DNA of 55,753 bases from Lingula anatina (Eukaryota > Brachiopoda > Lingulata > Lingulida > Lingulidae), in contig NW_019775794.1 of NCBI RefSeq assembly GCF_001039355.2, positions 145,470 through 201,222 on the forward strand, in the 5' to 3' direction. The notes below the pieces were generated by a model. It was not told the DNA's origin. It saw only the letters and a list, made by a program, of their open reading frames with translations, and ran no database searches. Of the stretch, positions 27,101-36,386 are shown in pieces. How positions within the stretch are numbered: position 1 is the stretch's first letter; every line of letters starts with the position of its first letter. Position numbers and translations under genes: made by a program.

Positions 27101-27697
27101 ACATGAGTAAATTCATATTAGTAAGGATAATTCAAACTACTAATAAATCCATGTTATACTGTGACTGGTCATAGGCATCATTTATAAATAATACTTGTAC
27201 TTAAATAATTTTCACTATCAAAATTTATAAAAATTGGAAAAATCAAATATATCTGATGGAATTTATGGGTAATTCATGTGATGAAATTTAAGATACCGCT
27301 CCCATCTCCAAAGATTTAAAATGTGGAGACAACAAATATTGTATTTGATCAATAATAAACTGACATAACCTGAGTGATGAACTAATATAACCTGAAGGAG
27401 GATTGTGGAAATGATCTGTCTGTGTACTCAGTATAAGAACTGCCCAGTATGTGTGCCTGTAACACTGTTCATTGACAAGTTAGTCAAAGATATTTCAAAT
27501 CAGCCTACCCCATTCTTTCCTCTTTCTGTAACTAAAATCTTGTAAAGCATGTTCTGCTGTAACAGTTGGATACGACTTCCATGACCAGAAAATAAACTCC
27601 TCCAACCATGGGTTCGTCCTTCCACCAGCCCATTAGGAACCAATACTTCTCCACGACAACCAGCCACAAACACATCTGCTAACATGCTATTAGCCAT
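11495..27697 (-). CDS. RBCK1: RBCK1/HOIL-1, RBR E3 ubiquitin ligase with SHARPIN-like N-terminus
   Basis: HOIL-1 is a LUBAC subunit, an RBR ligase that can form ester-linked ubiquitin. Coding exons: 27509-27697, 26123-26229, 25551-25669, 24164-24695, 21454-21547, 20740-20941, 20099-20131, 18837-18896, 18160-18350, 17756-17926, 14084-14265, 13614-13725, 12828-12953, 12467-12619, 11907-12050, 11495-11575; all GT/AG and in phase, 831 aa. An in-frame TAA precedes the start ATG. Domains: PH-like region (about 30-135), LTM (about 265-302), UBL (316-414, with [12 protein letters not shown]), Pro/Gln linker (415-509), NZF (510-535, [10 protein letters not shown]), RING1 from Cys603, IBR, RING2 with Cys794 in KTEICW and the terminus CQNCH. 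It is much longer than human HOIL-1 (510 aa) because of the N-terminus and linker. Orthology from RBR and UBL is secure; the PH-like call is weaker. Confidence 0.93.
13451..13514. repeat. (TA)n microsatellite in RBCK1 intron
   Basis: A long, nearly pure AT/TA run between the RING1-IBR exons at 12828-12953 and 13614-13725. Confidence 0.95.
14285..16771 (-). other. RBCK1 intron upstream of RING1 exon
   Basis: About 2.5 kb between the alternative terminal exon and the RING1 exon. The open frames here (for example 16519-16899, plus) lack coding character. A G run lies near 16143-16152. Part of it would be 3' UTR if the short isoform exists. Confidence 0.5.
16772..16777 (-). promoter_or_regulatory. 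Candidate polyadenylation signal for the short RBCK1 isoform
   Basis: AATAAA on the minus strand about 145 bases after the stop of the 16920-17081 exon, a suitable distance for a terminal exon. Such hexamers are common in AT-rich DNA, so this is only supportive. Confidence 0.35.
16920..17081 (-). CDS. RBCK1: Alternative terminal exon of RBCK1 (RBR-less isoform)
   Basis: A 162-bp exon follows a strong acceptor (TTTTTCAG|GCTGAT) and stays open in phase 0 for 53 codons before TAG. It lies between the NZF exon (17756-17926, ending in phase 0) and the RING1 exon (14084-14265, starting in phase 0). It is clearly more GC-rich than its flanks. The translation is acidic and Pro/Gln-rich, ending TPDEDVVD. 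I see no good donor inside it. Spliced after NZF it gives a 619-aa PH-LTM-UBL-NZF protein with no RBR, the layout of SHARPIN. It could instead be a poison exon that triggers decay. Confidence 0.6.
   Translation of the reverse strand, partial: ADRQMRRPYEDEDPVELFAVPAGQLEMLLQESQNQTARTTQAVQPTPDEDVVD
17602..17634. repeat. (CA)n microsatellite in RBCK1 intron
   Basis: A CA run with interruptions, continuing as degenerate CACACA to about 17690. The open frames it creates on both strands are artefacts of simple sequence. Confidence 0.9.
18178..18290 (-). repeat. In-frame 30-bp tandem repeat coding a Gln-rich linker
   Basis: Within RBCK1 exon 18160-18350, three near-identical 30-bp copies encode [10 protein letters not shown]-type units, with CAG/CAA mixtures. 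They lie between UBL and NZF. The repeat is in frame, so copy number can change without breaking the protein. Antisense translation gives an artefactual Cys-rich frame. Confidence 0.85.
18910..19870 (-). other. RBCK1 intron
   Basis: Intronic DNA between the Pro-rich exon (18837-18896) and the 33-bp microexon. No exon or ordered repeat was recognised except the MITE that follows. Confidence 0.5.
19880..20047. mobile_element. MITE, CAGGGGCGGAT family, copy 2
   Basis: A diverged copy of the 8890-9057 element, with AGGGGCAGAT and ATCTGCCCCT ends, sharing GGCCGTCTTCTGGGT and GGATGGATCAAC in the same order. It is intronic in RBCK1. Target duplication is not clear. Confidence 0.7.
20503..20606. repeat. 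Fragment related to the 2274-2439 MITE
   Basis: CCCTTTTTGTCAAGAAAAGA followed by CTCTGGGAAAAATTTGAT and AGATTTCATG matches the interior of the element at 2320-2385 in the same order, without recognisable termini. Confidence 0.5.
20637..20805. repeat. Three 55-bp tandem copies spanning a RBCK1 splice donor
   Basis: Near-identical 55-bp units, each beginning ATGTTATGTTCTCTCTCATA on the plus strand. On the minus strand the first unit is the 3' end of the UBL exon. The donor CAG|GTAGGT is present after the first and second units (exon ends at 20740 and 20685) and is absent after the third. Only the first keeps the frame into the next exon. Confidence 0.9.
21980..22410. repeat. Dispersed intronic repeat B (two adjacent copies)
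   Basis: GGCAGCAAATCTGTCAAATG, ACAGACAACAAGG and CAATCAAGCTGGTTTGCCAA-like motifs recur here and in degenerate form at 22350-22400, 23850-24030, 26370-26930, 46350-46900, 47790-47860 and 48230-48420. No coding frame. It is a moderately old interspersed family. Confidence 0.55.
22434..23045 (-). mobile_element. Decayed PIF/Harbinger-like element
   Basis: The ends carry inverted GGGGCCAGTTTCAAGAAGC / GCTTCCTGAAACGGCACT-like sequence, with a second GGGGTGTTTCACGAAGC near 22506, suggesting a truncated or nested copy. A minus-strand frame (22643-22867) has [16 protein letters not shown], resembling the N-terminal region of HARBI1-type nucleases, but it is soon disrupted and no catalytic domain remains. 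It lies in a RBCK1 intron. Confidence 0.5.
23518..23570. repeat. Short direct duplication
   Basis: The 24-bp unit AACATTATTTTTATATAGTA plus four bases occurs twice in tandem. Confidence 0.85.
24077..24136. repeat. (TA)n microsatellite next to a RBCK1 splice donor
   Basis: An AT run of about 60 bases that begins about 27 bases into the intron after the LTM exon donor (CAG|GTGGGT at 24164/24163, minus strand). Confidence 0.95.
24730..25500 (-). other. RBCK1 intron
   Basis: AT-rich intron between the LTM exon and the third coding exon. Nothing further recognised. Confidence 0.5.
26370..26930. repeat. Repeat B, three tandem copies of about 165 bp
   Basis: Three successive units share GCTGATTTTTTAACTTGACC, ATGAATATTCATCAGTT, GTTTGAAGACAAAAGGTGAA and TTATTTGTATAACAG in order. 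The last runs into a GACACAGGCGACGGCTATAT tail also seen near 24005-24030. It lies in the first coding intron of RBCK1. Confidence 0.75.
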
Positions 27698-29226
27698 TTA
27701 ATTGTCTTTTCTGGCACAGAACTGTATTTCAAAATCTTTAATTCCCCTGTCTTCACTTATGTTATGTAGCTTCTTCAATCAATTCTCAAGCAGTCTTCTC
27801 TTAAAAACAATGACTTTGCTCTCATCACTGTTTTTAACCTCAGATTTAAGCCATAAAACACATCTATTCGATCTTTTCTAAGATTTTTCATACATAAATC
27901 CAGTATACCTAAAGCTGTTACATATAATGTACATGTATTATGCATAGGTGCCTGACAAAAGTATCAATTTCCCCCTACATTGTGCAATCTTCACTGGTCT
28001 CTTTAGCCACTGTTCCACAGGAAAACCTTCCACGAATTCCAACCTTATACATGTAGCTAAGAAGGTTTAAAATTTGTACATTCTGTTTTATATCCACATC
28101 AAAAACCTGACCTTATTCTGTGTTAAGCACGAACATCTATTTTTAAGTAGGCATTTGCAGTCAAGAGTGAGCAGTTGAGTGTGTTTTACTTCCTGGTGTA
28201 CACTGTACATGTATGTATGTCACATGAATTTACATTAAAAGCCTATTTTCGGTTCCACAGATTGACTTCCGGCCTTGAATTTACTTTTGGCATAACGTGA
28301 ACCAAAACTAGTGACACAGTAAATACAAAGAAAAAACGGTTTCGTGGGACACAGAAACATATACATGTATGTGACACTAAAAAGGAAAACGATTTAGTAT
28401 CTAGACTGTGGAACTGAAAGGCACCAACTCGTAAAAATGAAATCTATTATGAATTATTTTCTAGACCTTGTTCACACACACAAAGTTCGTAGTATTGCTT
28501 ACCCTTTCTCCAATTAAATAAATCCATGAATTTTTTCCAAGTTTCAATTTCAACTTGTTTCTACAGTACAGTACTTATAGACTATAGACACTTCCGGTGG
28601 TATTTCCCACAGCGAGTGGTGTCACTTTGAAACTTGCACCGTCATCAAGGTATTAACGCTCTTACATACTGTATTGTACATTCTGTTTTAGCATTGGATT
28701 TTTAATTCTTCATAACTTGCCTTACCTACGTACAATCTTGCATTTTCATGTAAATATGCCAGTTGGCTCTAAGCACGTAAACAGTTGAGAACTCTCTTGC
28801 AAACGGAGGCTGGAATACAGCTACCGTCAATAAGTACGGGCGGGAACACGATCTTTTATTTAAAATAATACCATTATTATTATAAGGAGAAGGAGATTCT
28901 TTTCGAGGTTTGAGTGCATCTGCAGTGTATAATTCTAAACTGAAGTATGATACAACACCTTATAACAAACTTAAAATAGAGCATGTTTTTTTTTTTTTTT
29001 TTGCCTTTTCCATTACTTAACCTGTGTTACATGTAAAATGATGTACATTTAGTTCACTGCTATATTATTCAGTGTATGTATTGGATATATGTATTTTTAG
29101 TAATTCCTATAGTCTAAAATGAGGGAAAGAATACACTGATAGTGCTAACCCCTTATGACATAAGTTTTAAAAAATTGTGCTGCACGAGAGGTTATATGTA
29201 TAAAGTCACATTTATAATTTCAGAGA
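27698..29226. promoter_or_regulatory. Divergent RBCK1-TINF2 promoter and 5' leader region
   Basis: About 1.5 kb separates the start codons of two head-to-head genes. TINF2 coding exon 1 is preceded by an acceptor (TTTCAG at 29223), so a non-coding first exon lies upstream; CATCAAG|GTATTA near 28648 is one candidate donor. For RBCK1, minus-strand donors GAGAAAGG|GTAAGC (28503) and GTACGTAG|GTAAGG (about 28725) are candidates. ETS-like ACTTCCGG motifs occur near 28264 and 28590. A T18-like run lies near 28987. The transcription start sites are not determined. Confidence 0.5.
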
Positions 29227-32200
29227 ATGAATGCTGAAGAGAGATGGATACTAGAATATGCTTGTCGACATAAAATGCACCAAGTCTTACATGGTGAGCA
29301 TAACAAAAGTGTGAGATAAAAGAATTTGTTACTGTTTTTTTTTCAAGACCCTAGTTTATGATGTTTATCTATAACCAAATTTACCATGCATTTATTAATA
29401 TTAAAACAGTCCTGTATAGGTAAATATGGGAAGGGGTAGGTCAGTTCTGATCCATATTTTATATCTAGTGAATATGTAGTAATAATGAATAAAGAAGTGA
29501 TTTGTCCAAAGACAATGTGAAAATTTATGACATTTTTATTGGATGCACAGTAATTGCCACTTTTGAAGAACTGCGATGAAAAAGTTCAATGTTTATTTTT
29601 TATTTTTTCAGTCCTATGTAAGAAGTACCCCGATGGTCTAGACACGTTTCAAGTTGCTCCAGTTTATCAAGGCTTAGCAGCTCTGCTATTTGTTGTCACA
29701 GACTGGCAACTGAAGGACTTTCAGGGTGCAATGGAAATACTTGATGTTCTGTACATTTTTGCTGAAGAAGTCATTCCTTACACACTCTTTTCAATGCTGA
29801 TGACTGGTTTGAGAACTATGGTGAGTCTTGAAAATAATTAACTGGAAGTGACATTAGATAACAGAGCTCTCATTTCAGTATTTACCCAAGTAACATTACT
29901 GATAATGTTATATTTGTTAAAACTTTACTTAAATGCACAGGCTATATCTTACACGCATCAGAGATTTCATATATAATAATCTAGGGGCACAATTTTCTTT
30001 TTTAAAAAATATGTAATTATTTTCTTTTTTTTTCTTGTGTAAGCACTTATTCCATTTGTTGAAAACCAAGGGTGAAGACATTTTGGCAAAACTAAATGAA
30101 TATTTTCCTCGAAATGGCAGAGAGTTGAAGGTTAGTATATATTACATTTAGAAGCAGAATTTGACAAACTGAGCATTTATTTGTTTAAAGAGTTATTCCA
30201 CAGTGTTTCCTCCATAGTATTTTTTTTCTTCCCCCTTAAAATTTTTCATCTTTCCATATCCCGAATTTAAAGAAGTTTAAAAAAAGATGTTCACCTTTTC
30301 TTAACTCTCATGAGGTCACTTTTTGGGAATAGAAGTGGCCAAAAGTCTTGGATAAAATAGGATGATATATATGGGTAAAAGCTGTTGTATATTTTATAGA
30401 TTTTTCCCAAATGTTAAATATTTAATCAATTCCTCAGATAAAAATTTTCAGTTTTTAATGCAACTTCTGGAAAATGAAATGCTATTTTGTTTTGAATTAA
30501 CATGAGTCCTCTGTAAAGAGAATTTACAGTCCATTTTCAAAACTGTGACAAAATCCTCTAGAATTTCGATACAATACAGTATACATTTTGCAGAGTTCCA
30601 GTCCCTTTCTTTATACACAATAATATCTTATTAATATAGAAATGTACGGCTTCTGAAAACTTGATGCAGTATTGTACTTATAACTGTATCTGCACACACT
30701 TGATTAACTTCCTTCTTTGTAAATTATGTATTTTATGATATTCTTTTCTATATATGTAGATACAAAGAGTACTACACAAGAGAGAGATCGAATTTAGAAA
30801 GCTGTTCATCTCCCTGGTTGCAGATGAAGACAGGTGTGCAGACTACTTGAAGCATAGGTATAGGGAGGACTTTGGGCAAGATTTTAAGGACTCTGTGCGA
30901 AGGCTGGTAAATGAATTTGTTTCTAAGATTGAAGAGATCCTGCCTCCTACAACAATTGATATGGTAAGACTTTCTAAGAAACAACAGGACTAGGGTACCC
31001 ACTTTTCAACCAGTTTTCTATTTTCACCCTTTGTTTTTAAATATTGATAAATTTGGTTAAAGACTGACATTTTGAGGTTATCTCACATGACTTTCATAGA
31101 AGAGGTTACTCTTTCTCTTAACGCTTTATTTTTTTATCCATAGATTTGTGTTACAGTTTAAGATAAATCTGAATGAGGTTTTCCAGCAGAATAAAAGGAA
31201 TTTTCTCTATTTTAGGATTTAGTTCAGAGGTTTATAAATGTCTTGGAATTTATTGTTATTGGTATCATGAAAGTATAATTTGTATTATATAAAAAAGACA
31301 TACTGAGAAACAAAAGAATTTCAAAGTGATTATATACATGTTCAATAATTTCATCAATAAATTTATTATTATAAATACCAGATTTTAGCTGGTGAGAGGC
31401 CTTCCATGAGGGATCTCTCTACACCCACATCAGAGAACATGGAAATTGTTCTGGATTTAATTCTCAGTAAAGAGCAGCCCACGGCAGACGACTTTGTGGC
31501 TGTTCTGGAGGAGATGTGGCAGACAGAGCACAGACAGAAGAGAAAGATGAAACATACTGACATCAGCACAGATGGTTTAAAACTGAGGTAGATAGAGTTC
31601 ATTCGGTTTATAGAAGATATGATTACATTTAATTATAATGTCTCTTTGCCATAAAGATGTAAAAGATTAAGATCTAATATTATGTATGCATGCATTTTAA
31701 ATTATACGTGTAAACAGTATATTGTAAAATTAAGATAGCTGGTCTTTGTCTTGGACATGTTTCGTATAGATTTTAATGGATTTTGATTATGTTTTATAAT
31801 GCTTTTGGTTGCGTCATGTAGTGTCAAGATTCTTTTACAGGAAAAAAGCACCTGAGTCTCCAACAAACTCTTTAAATCAGGAACAGATTCTAAAATCTCA
31901 AGAGACAAGTAAGCTGAGCTACATGGTCCAGTCCAAAAATGGCCAGTTGAGAAGCCCTACTTCAGAAAATTCTGATGGAGTATCACAAGACACACAAAAT
32001 GAAACTTATACTTACTACACTGATTTCAATTCTGCTCATCCAAAACGGAAAGGGAGAGGTAGTTTCATAAAAACTGATTCAAAACCAAAGGACATGCCAG
32101 CTGCAAACCTCCAAACAGGGTTTAAACGTTTAAAAGTCCAGTCAGAATTACAAACAAGTGAAGACAGACAGGTTAGCAGAAGACATTTCAGTCCAAACAG

Positions 32201-35200
32201 TAATCAAAGTAAAAAATCAAATTCTGAATCCGAGGATTACATGAAGAGAAGTTTACCAAATGCGAATACATTTTCAAGAGGACCTGAACGAAACAAGAGG
32301 CATTTAGATAGTGAGAAAACTGAAACAAACAGAAGTCCACAAGGCATTCTAAAACCTGTGGATAACATTGAAATGTCACAAGAAAGTAGTTCATCTTCTG
32401 CTTCCCAGTCTCTGCTGCCGGTTCCAAAAGTTTCTCCAGGAGATAAAAGAGATTTTATAGTAATAAGGTACGTACTGGTAGGCTAAAGATATGTCATCTG
32501 AAAATCATTTCTGTTTGTTTTATTTCTTTTGGTTCATATACAACTACCTTGATAAACTATGAAAATTGAAATTGAAAATTACACATTTACATGATTTTGA
32601 TTTGCTCTTGTATATTATCATATGTGATGTGTCAAATTACATACATTGATATAATTATTATATGAGCAATCGAGATAAATGTACTCAAAGCTAGAAAACT
32701 CATAAATTTCATTTTTGCTTGTTGTGGATTTTTGTATAAAATAAATGTGTTTGCAGCAGTTCAGGTGATACTGGGTGCCTTCGGAGTGATTCTTCAGACC
32801 CTCAAGAATTGGCAGAGAAAAACAGTGGAGAGAGGAATGCAGCAGACACCCAGGTACTGATTTTCCCAATTACTGGTACTTAGATATTAATTTCACCTTG
32901 TTTCTAATTTTGATGTTCTGATGTTGTTCTTGAAGTACTTGAATTGAGTTTTTTAATTGGTTTAAAAAATAATACCTTTGCTACATACTTAACTTAATAA
33001 TACATTTGTTTCAGATATTCTTTTATTGGAAAGTCTTCTAAATTATTGGGTTTCCCTCATCTTATTTTCAGGTGTATCTCATATCCAGTAGCAGTGAAGA
33101 AATGGTATTGTCTCAGGAGAGAGATCTGTCACATCAGCCACTCCAAGAAAGTAGGACACAGCAACCAAACATGAAGGCTTCCAAGTCACAGGTGTCCAGT
33201 AGCTTAGTCTCTCAGGTCAATTAAGTTGATATTTTATTATTTTGTCCACGAGTTCAGTGATTTGGCTGACACATATGCTACCATTCAGCAAAGGTTTCTA
33301 TAAAGCAACCAGACATATCTAAAAAGTGCAGTTTTAGACCATGCTGTAAATGACGTATTCCCAATTTATTGTCAAATTTGGCCAATTTGTGACAATTGTC
33401 TCTACAAATTTATGAGTTTGTCCAAAACAAGACCATTCACTAACAGAATTTTTTTAAAATCACAAACATTATTTAAAACCGAAATGATATCGCTGTTTTT
33501 TCATATAATGCAGGTTCATCCAGATTTACCCAGCAAAGACAAGCAAACAGATGGAAAAGTAGAACTTGCAAATGGTGATTACATACACGTATCTTGTTTA
33601 TATTGTCTGATGATTTACCTAGAAACTGAATGGTATTTTTATAATTCAAAAACACAATGGGTTATACTTCAAATTAAGTTCTTAATGTAGATTTGTATTT
33701 TTATTAAACTGTCCAATGGTCTTCTTAAATCATTTGGGTTTGTTTTGATTCACTGACAAAGAATTACAGCCCCACTTTCTTTGAATAGTGATATGGCATC
33801 AAATTTCTTAAATATATAGAGCATCTTTTTTAAGATATTTTAGCTGAAGTCACATCTGAAGAAGAAGAGGGGGAGTCCAATGATACCAGTAGTATAGGAG
33901 ACAGTGCAGGGCAGCAGTTACTTTCCTACGTCATAGAGGAATCTGATGTGGAAGAAGATGAAGACAAAGCCTCAGATGTTTTGTCGACTACCTCCACACA
34001 GTCTTTCACACAGGTACTTTACCCAATAAATATTGCTCTTGTAAAGCTGCGGTCATGTAAATGGTGCATATTGTAAGATATTCTTGAACATATTCTTTCC
34101 ACAGATAAAGAAAACATCAGGGTAGTCCTTAGCTCTTTTCAGTTTCATCATTGCTATTTATCATTTGTATTTTATATTTGTCACATCTTTCAAACCCACG
34201 TACCTATTACTGTATTATAATTATTGTTATTTATTATAATTATAATTTTTAGTTTTGCCAAATGAACAGGTTCATAAATATATTTGTGCTCGGAAATTCC
34301 ACTGGGAACTTCTTAAATTAATACACATTCCCAGCTTTTAGATGCACTGTCTTCAAAATTTACTCCAGCAAAATTTCCCATAAACTTCTCTGTTATTATA
34401 ATAATGGTATTAAAAATTTTTTTGAATGACTTTTCAGTTTGATGCTATACTTGAAGACTGCCATGTCAAACAACAAGTAGTGTCAGAGAAGAAGTCTCAC
34501 CTTCCTAAATTAGAGAGGCACTTGCGCCCAGAGAACACCCGATTGTGTGTTGTGAAAATACAGCGAGATGAGGTAAAGCAGTTGCAGTTCACCTTGTGCT
34601 TCAACTTATATATTAATTATACGGCAGAGATAGGTATTTGCCACAAGACCCATACTGTGTTTCTGTCCTTTAGTGGGTGGCTGATAAGAGGGAAGGGGGT
34701 AGATTTTAAGATAAGTCCCAGTTATTTGCCATTTCTTTTCTTATATCTTGTCTCCAAGTATTGTAATTACAGGAACTAGACTAATCTACTAATGAATTAT
34801 TTGCAAACAAATTATAATTTTTATATGAGATCAAAAAAAGCTAGACTAACAGTTAGTAGCTTTTTTTTTTACCCCTCCCCCCTCCCAAAAAAAAAATCAA
34901 ATTATTACGTCCTGTTAGTATTGTTATTTTTACGGGGTTGGTTGAAAGGGCGAGGGGAAGAATCTTTGAGAAGAAAGTTTGTTACATTTCACTAATTTAT
35001 CATTGGCTGTAAACATTTATTAGACTCCAAGCAGTTTTAATGTGATGTGTGTTAGTTGCTTCATAACAAAGTTGAAGTAGTACCTTGTGTTATAAAGATA
35101 ATGGACTAGCTGTCTTACATCAGACAGGAGACATAATAAAAGTCAGTTCACGTTTGCTAGCAAACATTATTCCATTTTCAAGAACAAGTCTTCTTATTGC

Positions 35201-35389
35201 TTGCTTTTATTAAATAATTACATCAGCTGTGTTATTGTTACGATTTTCCTATTACATTTGTGTAATGTTTAAGTTTTATTTTTGAATATATAAACTTGTA
35301 TAACAATCTGTATTGATTCAGGGCCAATTTTTTCTTCTCAGGCTCTAGATGCCCAACTGAATAACAACAGTGACAGCACGTATTCATGA
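29227..35389 (+). CDS. TINF2: TINF2/TIN2, shelterin component
   Basis: TIN2 bridges the telomeric duplex-binding TRF proteins to TPP1/POT1. Coding exons: 29227-29293, 29612-29820, 30044-30130, 30760-30963, 31382-31587, 31841-32467, 32757-32853, 33072-33215, 33514-33574, 33844-34013, 34438-34572, 35342-35389; every junction is GT/AG and in phase, giving 684 aa, longer than human TIN2. Residues 1-190 match the TIN2 TRFH-like domain, including LNEYFPRNG, REIEFRKLF and a YREDFGQDF...VNEFVSKIEEILP block. The remainder is Ser/Gln-rich and likely disordered, with SIM-like DFIVISSSGD (about 463) and VYLISSSSEE (about 500), and an acidic LSYVIEESDVEEDEDK segment. No FxLxP TRF-binding motif is evident. 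The first ATG of the exon is used; a non-coding upstream exon is implied. Identity rests on the N-terminal domain. Confidence 0.82.
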
Positions 35390-36386
35390 AAACCACCTGC
35401 TGCCATTGCCCTTGTGAAGGTCGTCAGTCTCAGCATGCTAGGGGGTAGACAATCCTCTACTTATTGTTGTTACAAGACTGGTCAGCTATCTTTACTAAGT
35501 ACAGTACTGCTAGTCTCCTAAAACCATTACCTGGGATGTGGCTGCTGTCACCCTGGCTTTAAAATGTTTGCTGCACATGTTGAGTGAGTCTTATACTCTG
35601 AGAAGGAAAAACAGGAACTCAAAGAATGTGATCTCAAATTGTGCCAGGCCTCATATCACTGTTTATTAATTAGTGTAGTTATTAATATGTACTTCTTTAG
35701 TTTGGTTTAACTTTGTGCTTAGATTTTTACTGTAATATAAGCCCAACTTGGTTCTACATGCATGAAATGTTTTACAATGCCCAAAAACATGGATAGCTGT
35801 TGATCATAAAGATGATAAGTTGTATCATCTACTGAAAACTTCGACTGAATAGCAACAAAAGGATGAAGTGTCAAACAATGACCAAAATAGTTTTTAGTTT
35901 GAGGTAAGAAAGTTTTATAATACTTCAAAGTGTTCTAAAATTGTGCAATGTGATGTTTTCCATTAATCTGTAGAAAATCATTCTTCCTGCAGTAGATATG
36001 TTCAAGCATGTCATAAAAAATATTTTTCTCCTTAAAATAATAAGAGCTAGGAAGAGTTTTCTCTTTGTTAAAAACAGGCAAAATTGAATCCAATCAAAGG
36101 TATTTTTAGTATCTTAGGTATCTTACATACAAGACCCTTCATAAAACCACACCCTCCTTGTGGAATCAACGTGCTAGAAATTCAACTTCTCATGATGTTT
36201 ATTTGAAATTTAAGTATGATATTAATTTTTCATGACTGAGCAGTTTTTATGTAGACAAACACAAGAATTGCAGAATGTAAAATTGGCATCCCTGCTTCTC
36301 TAGTAGTTTTTCACTGATCTGCTTACTCCCTCCTTATGAATGATATCTTTGTAAGATCATGTTTTCCTTTAATTTTGAAATAAAAA
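35390..36386. other. TINF2 3' UTR and convergent intergenic region
   Basis: The first plus-strand AATAAA that I find after the TINF2 stop is at 36379-36384, immediately before the MRPL38 stop on the other strand. If used, the two transcripts would overlap tail to tail. No other gene is seen. Confidence 0.4.
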
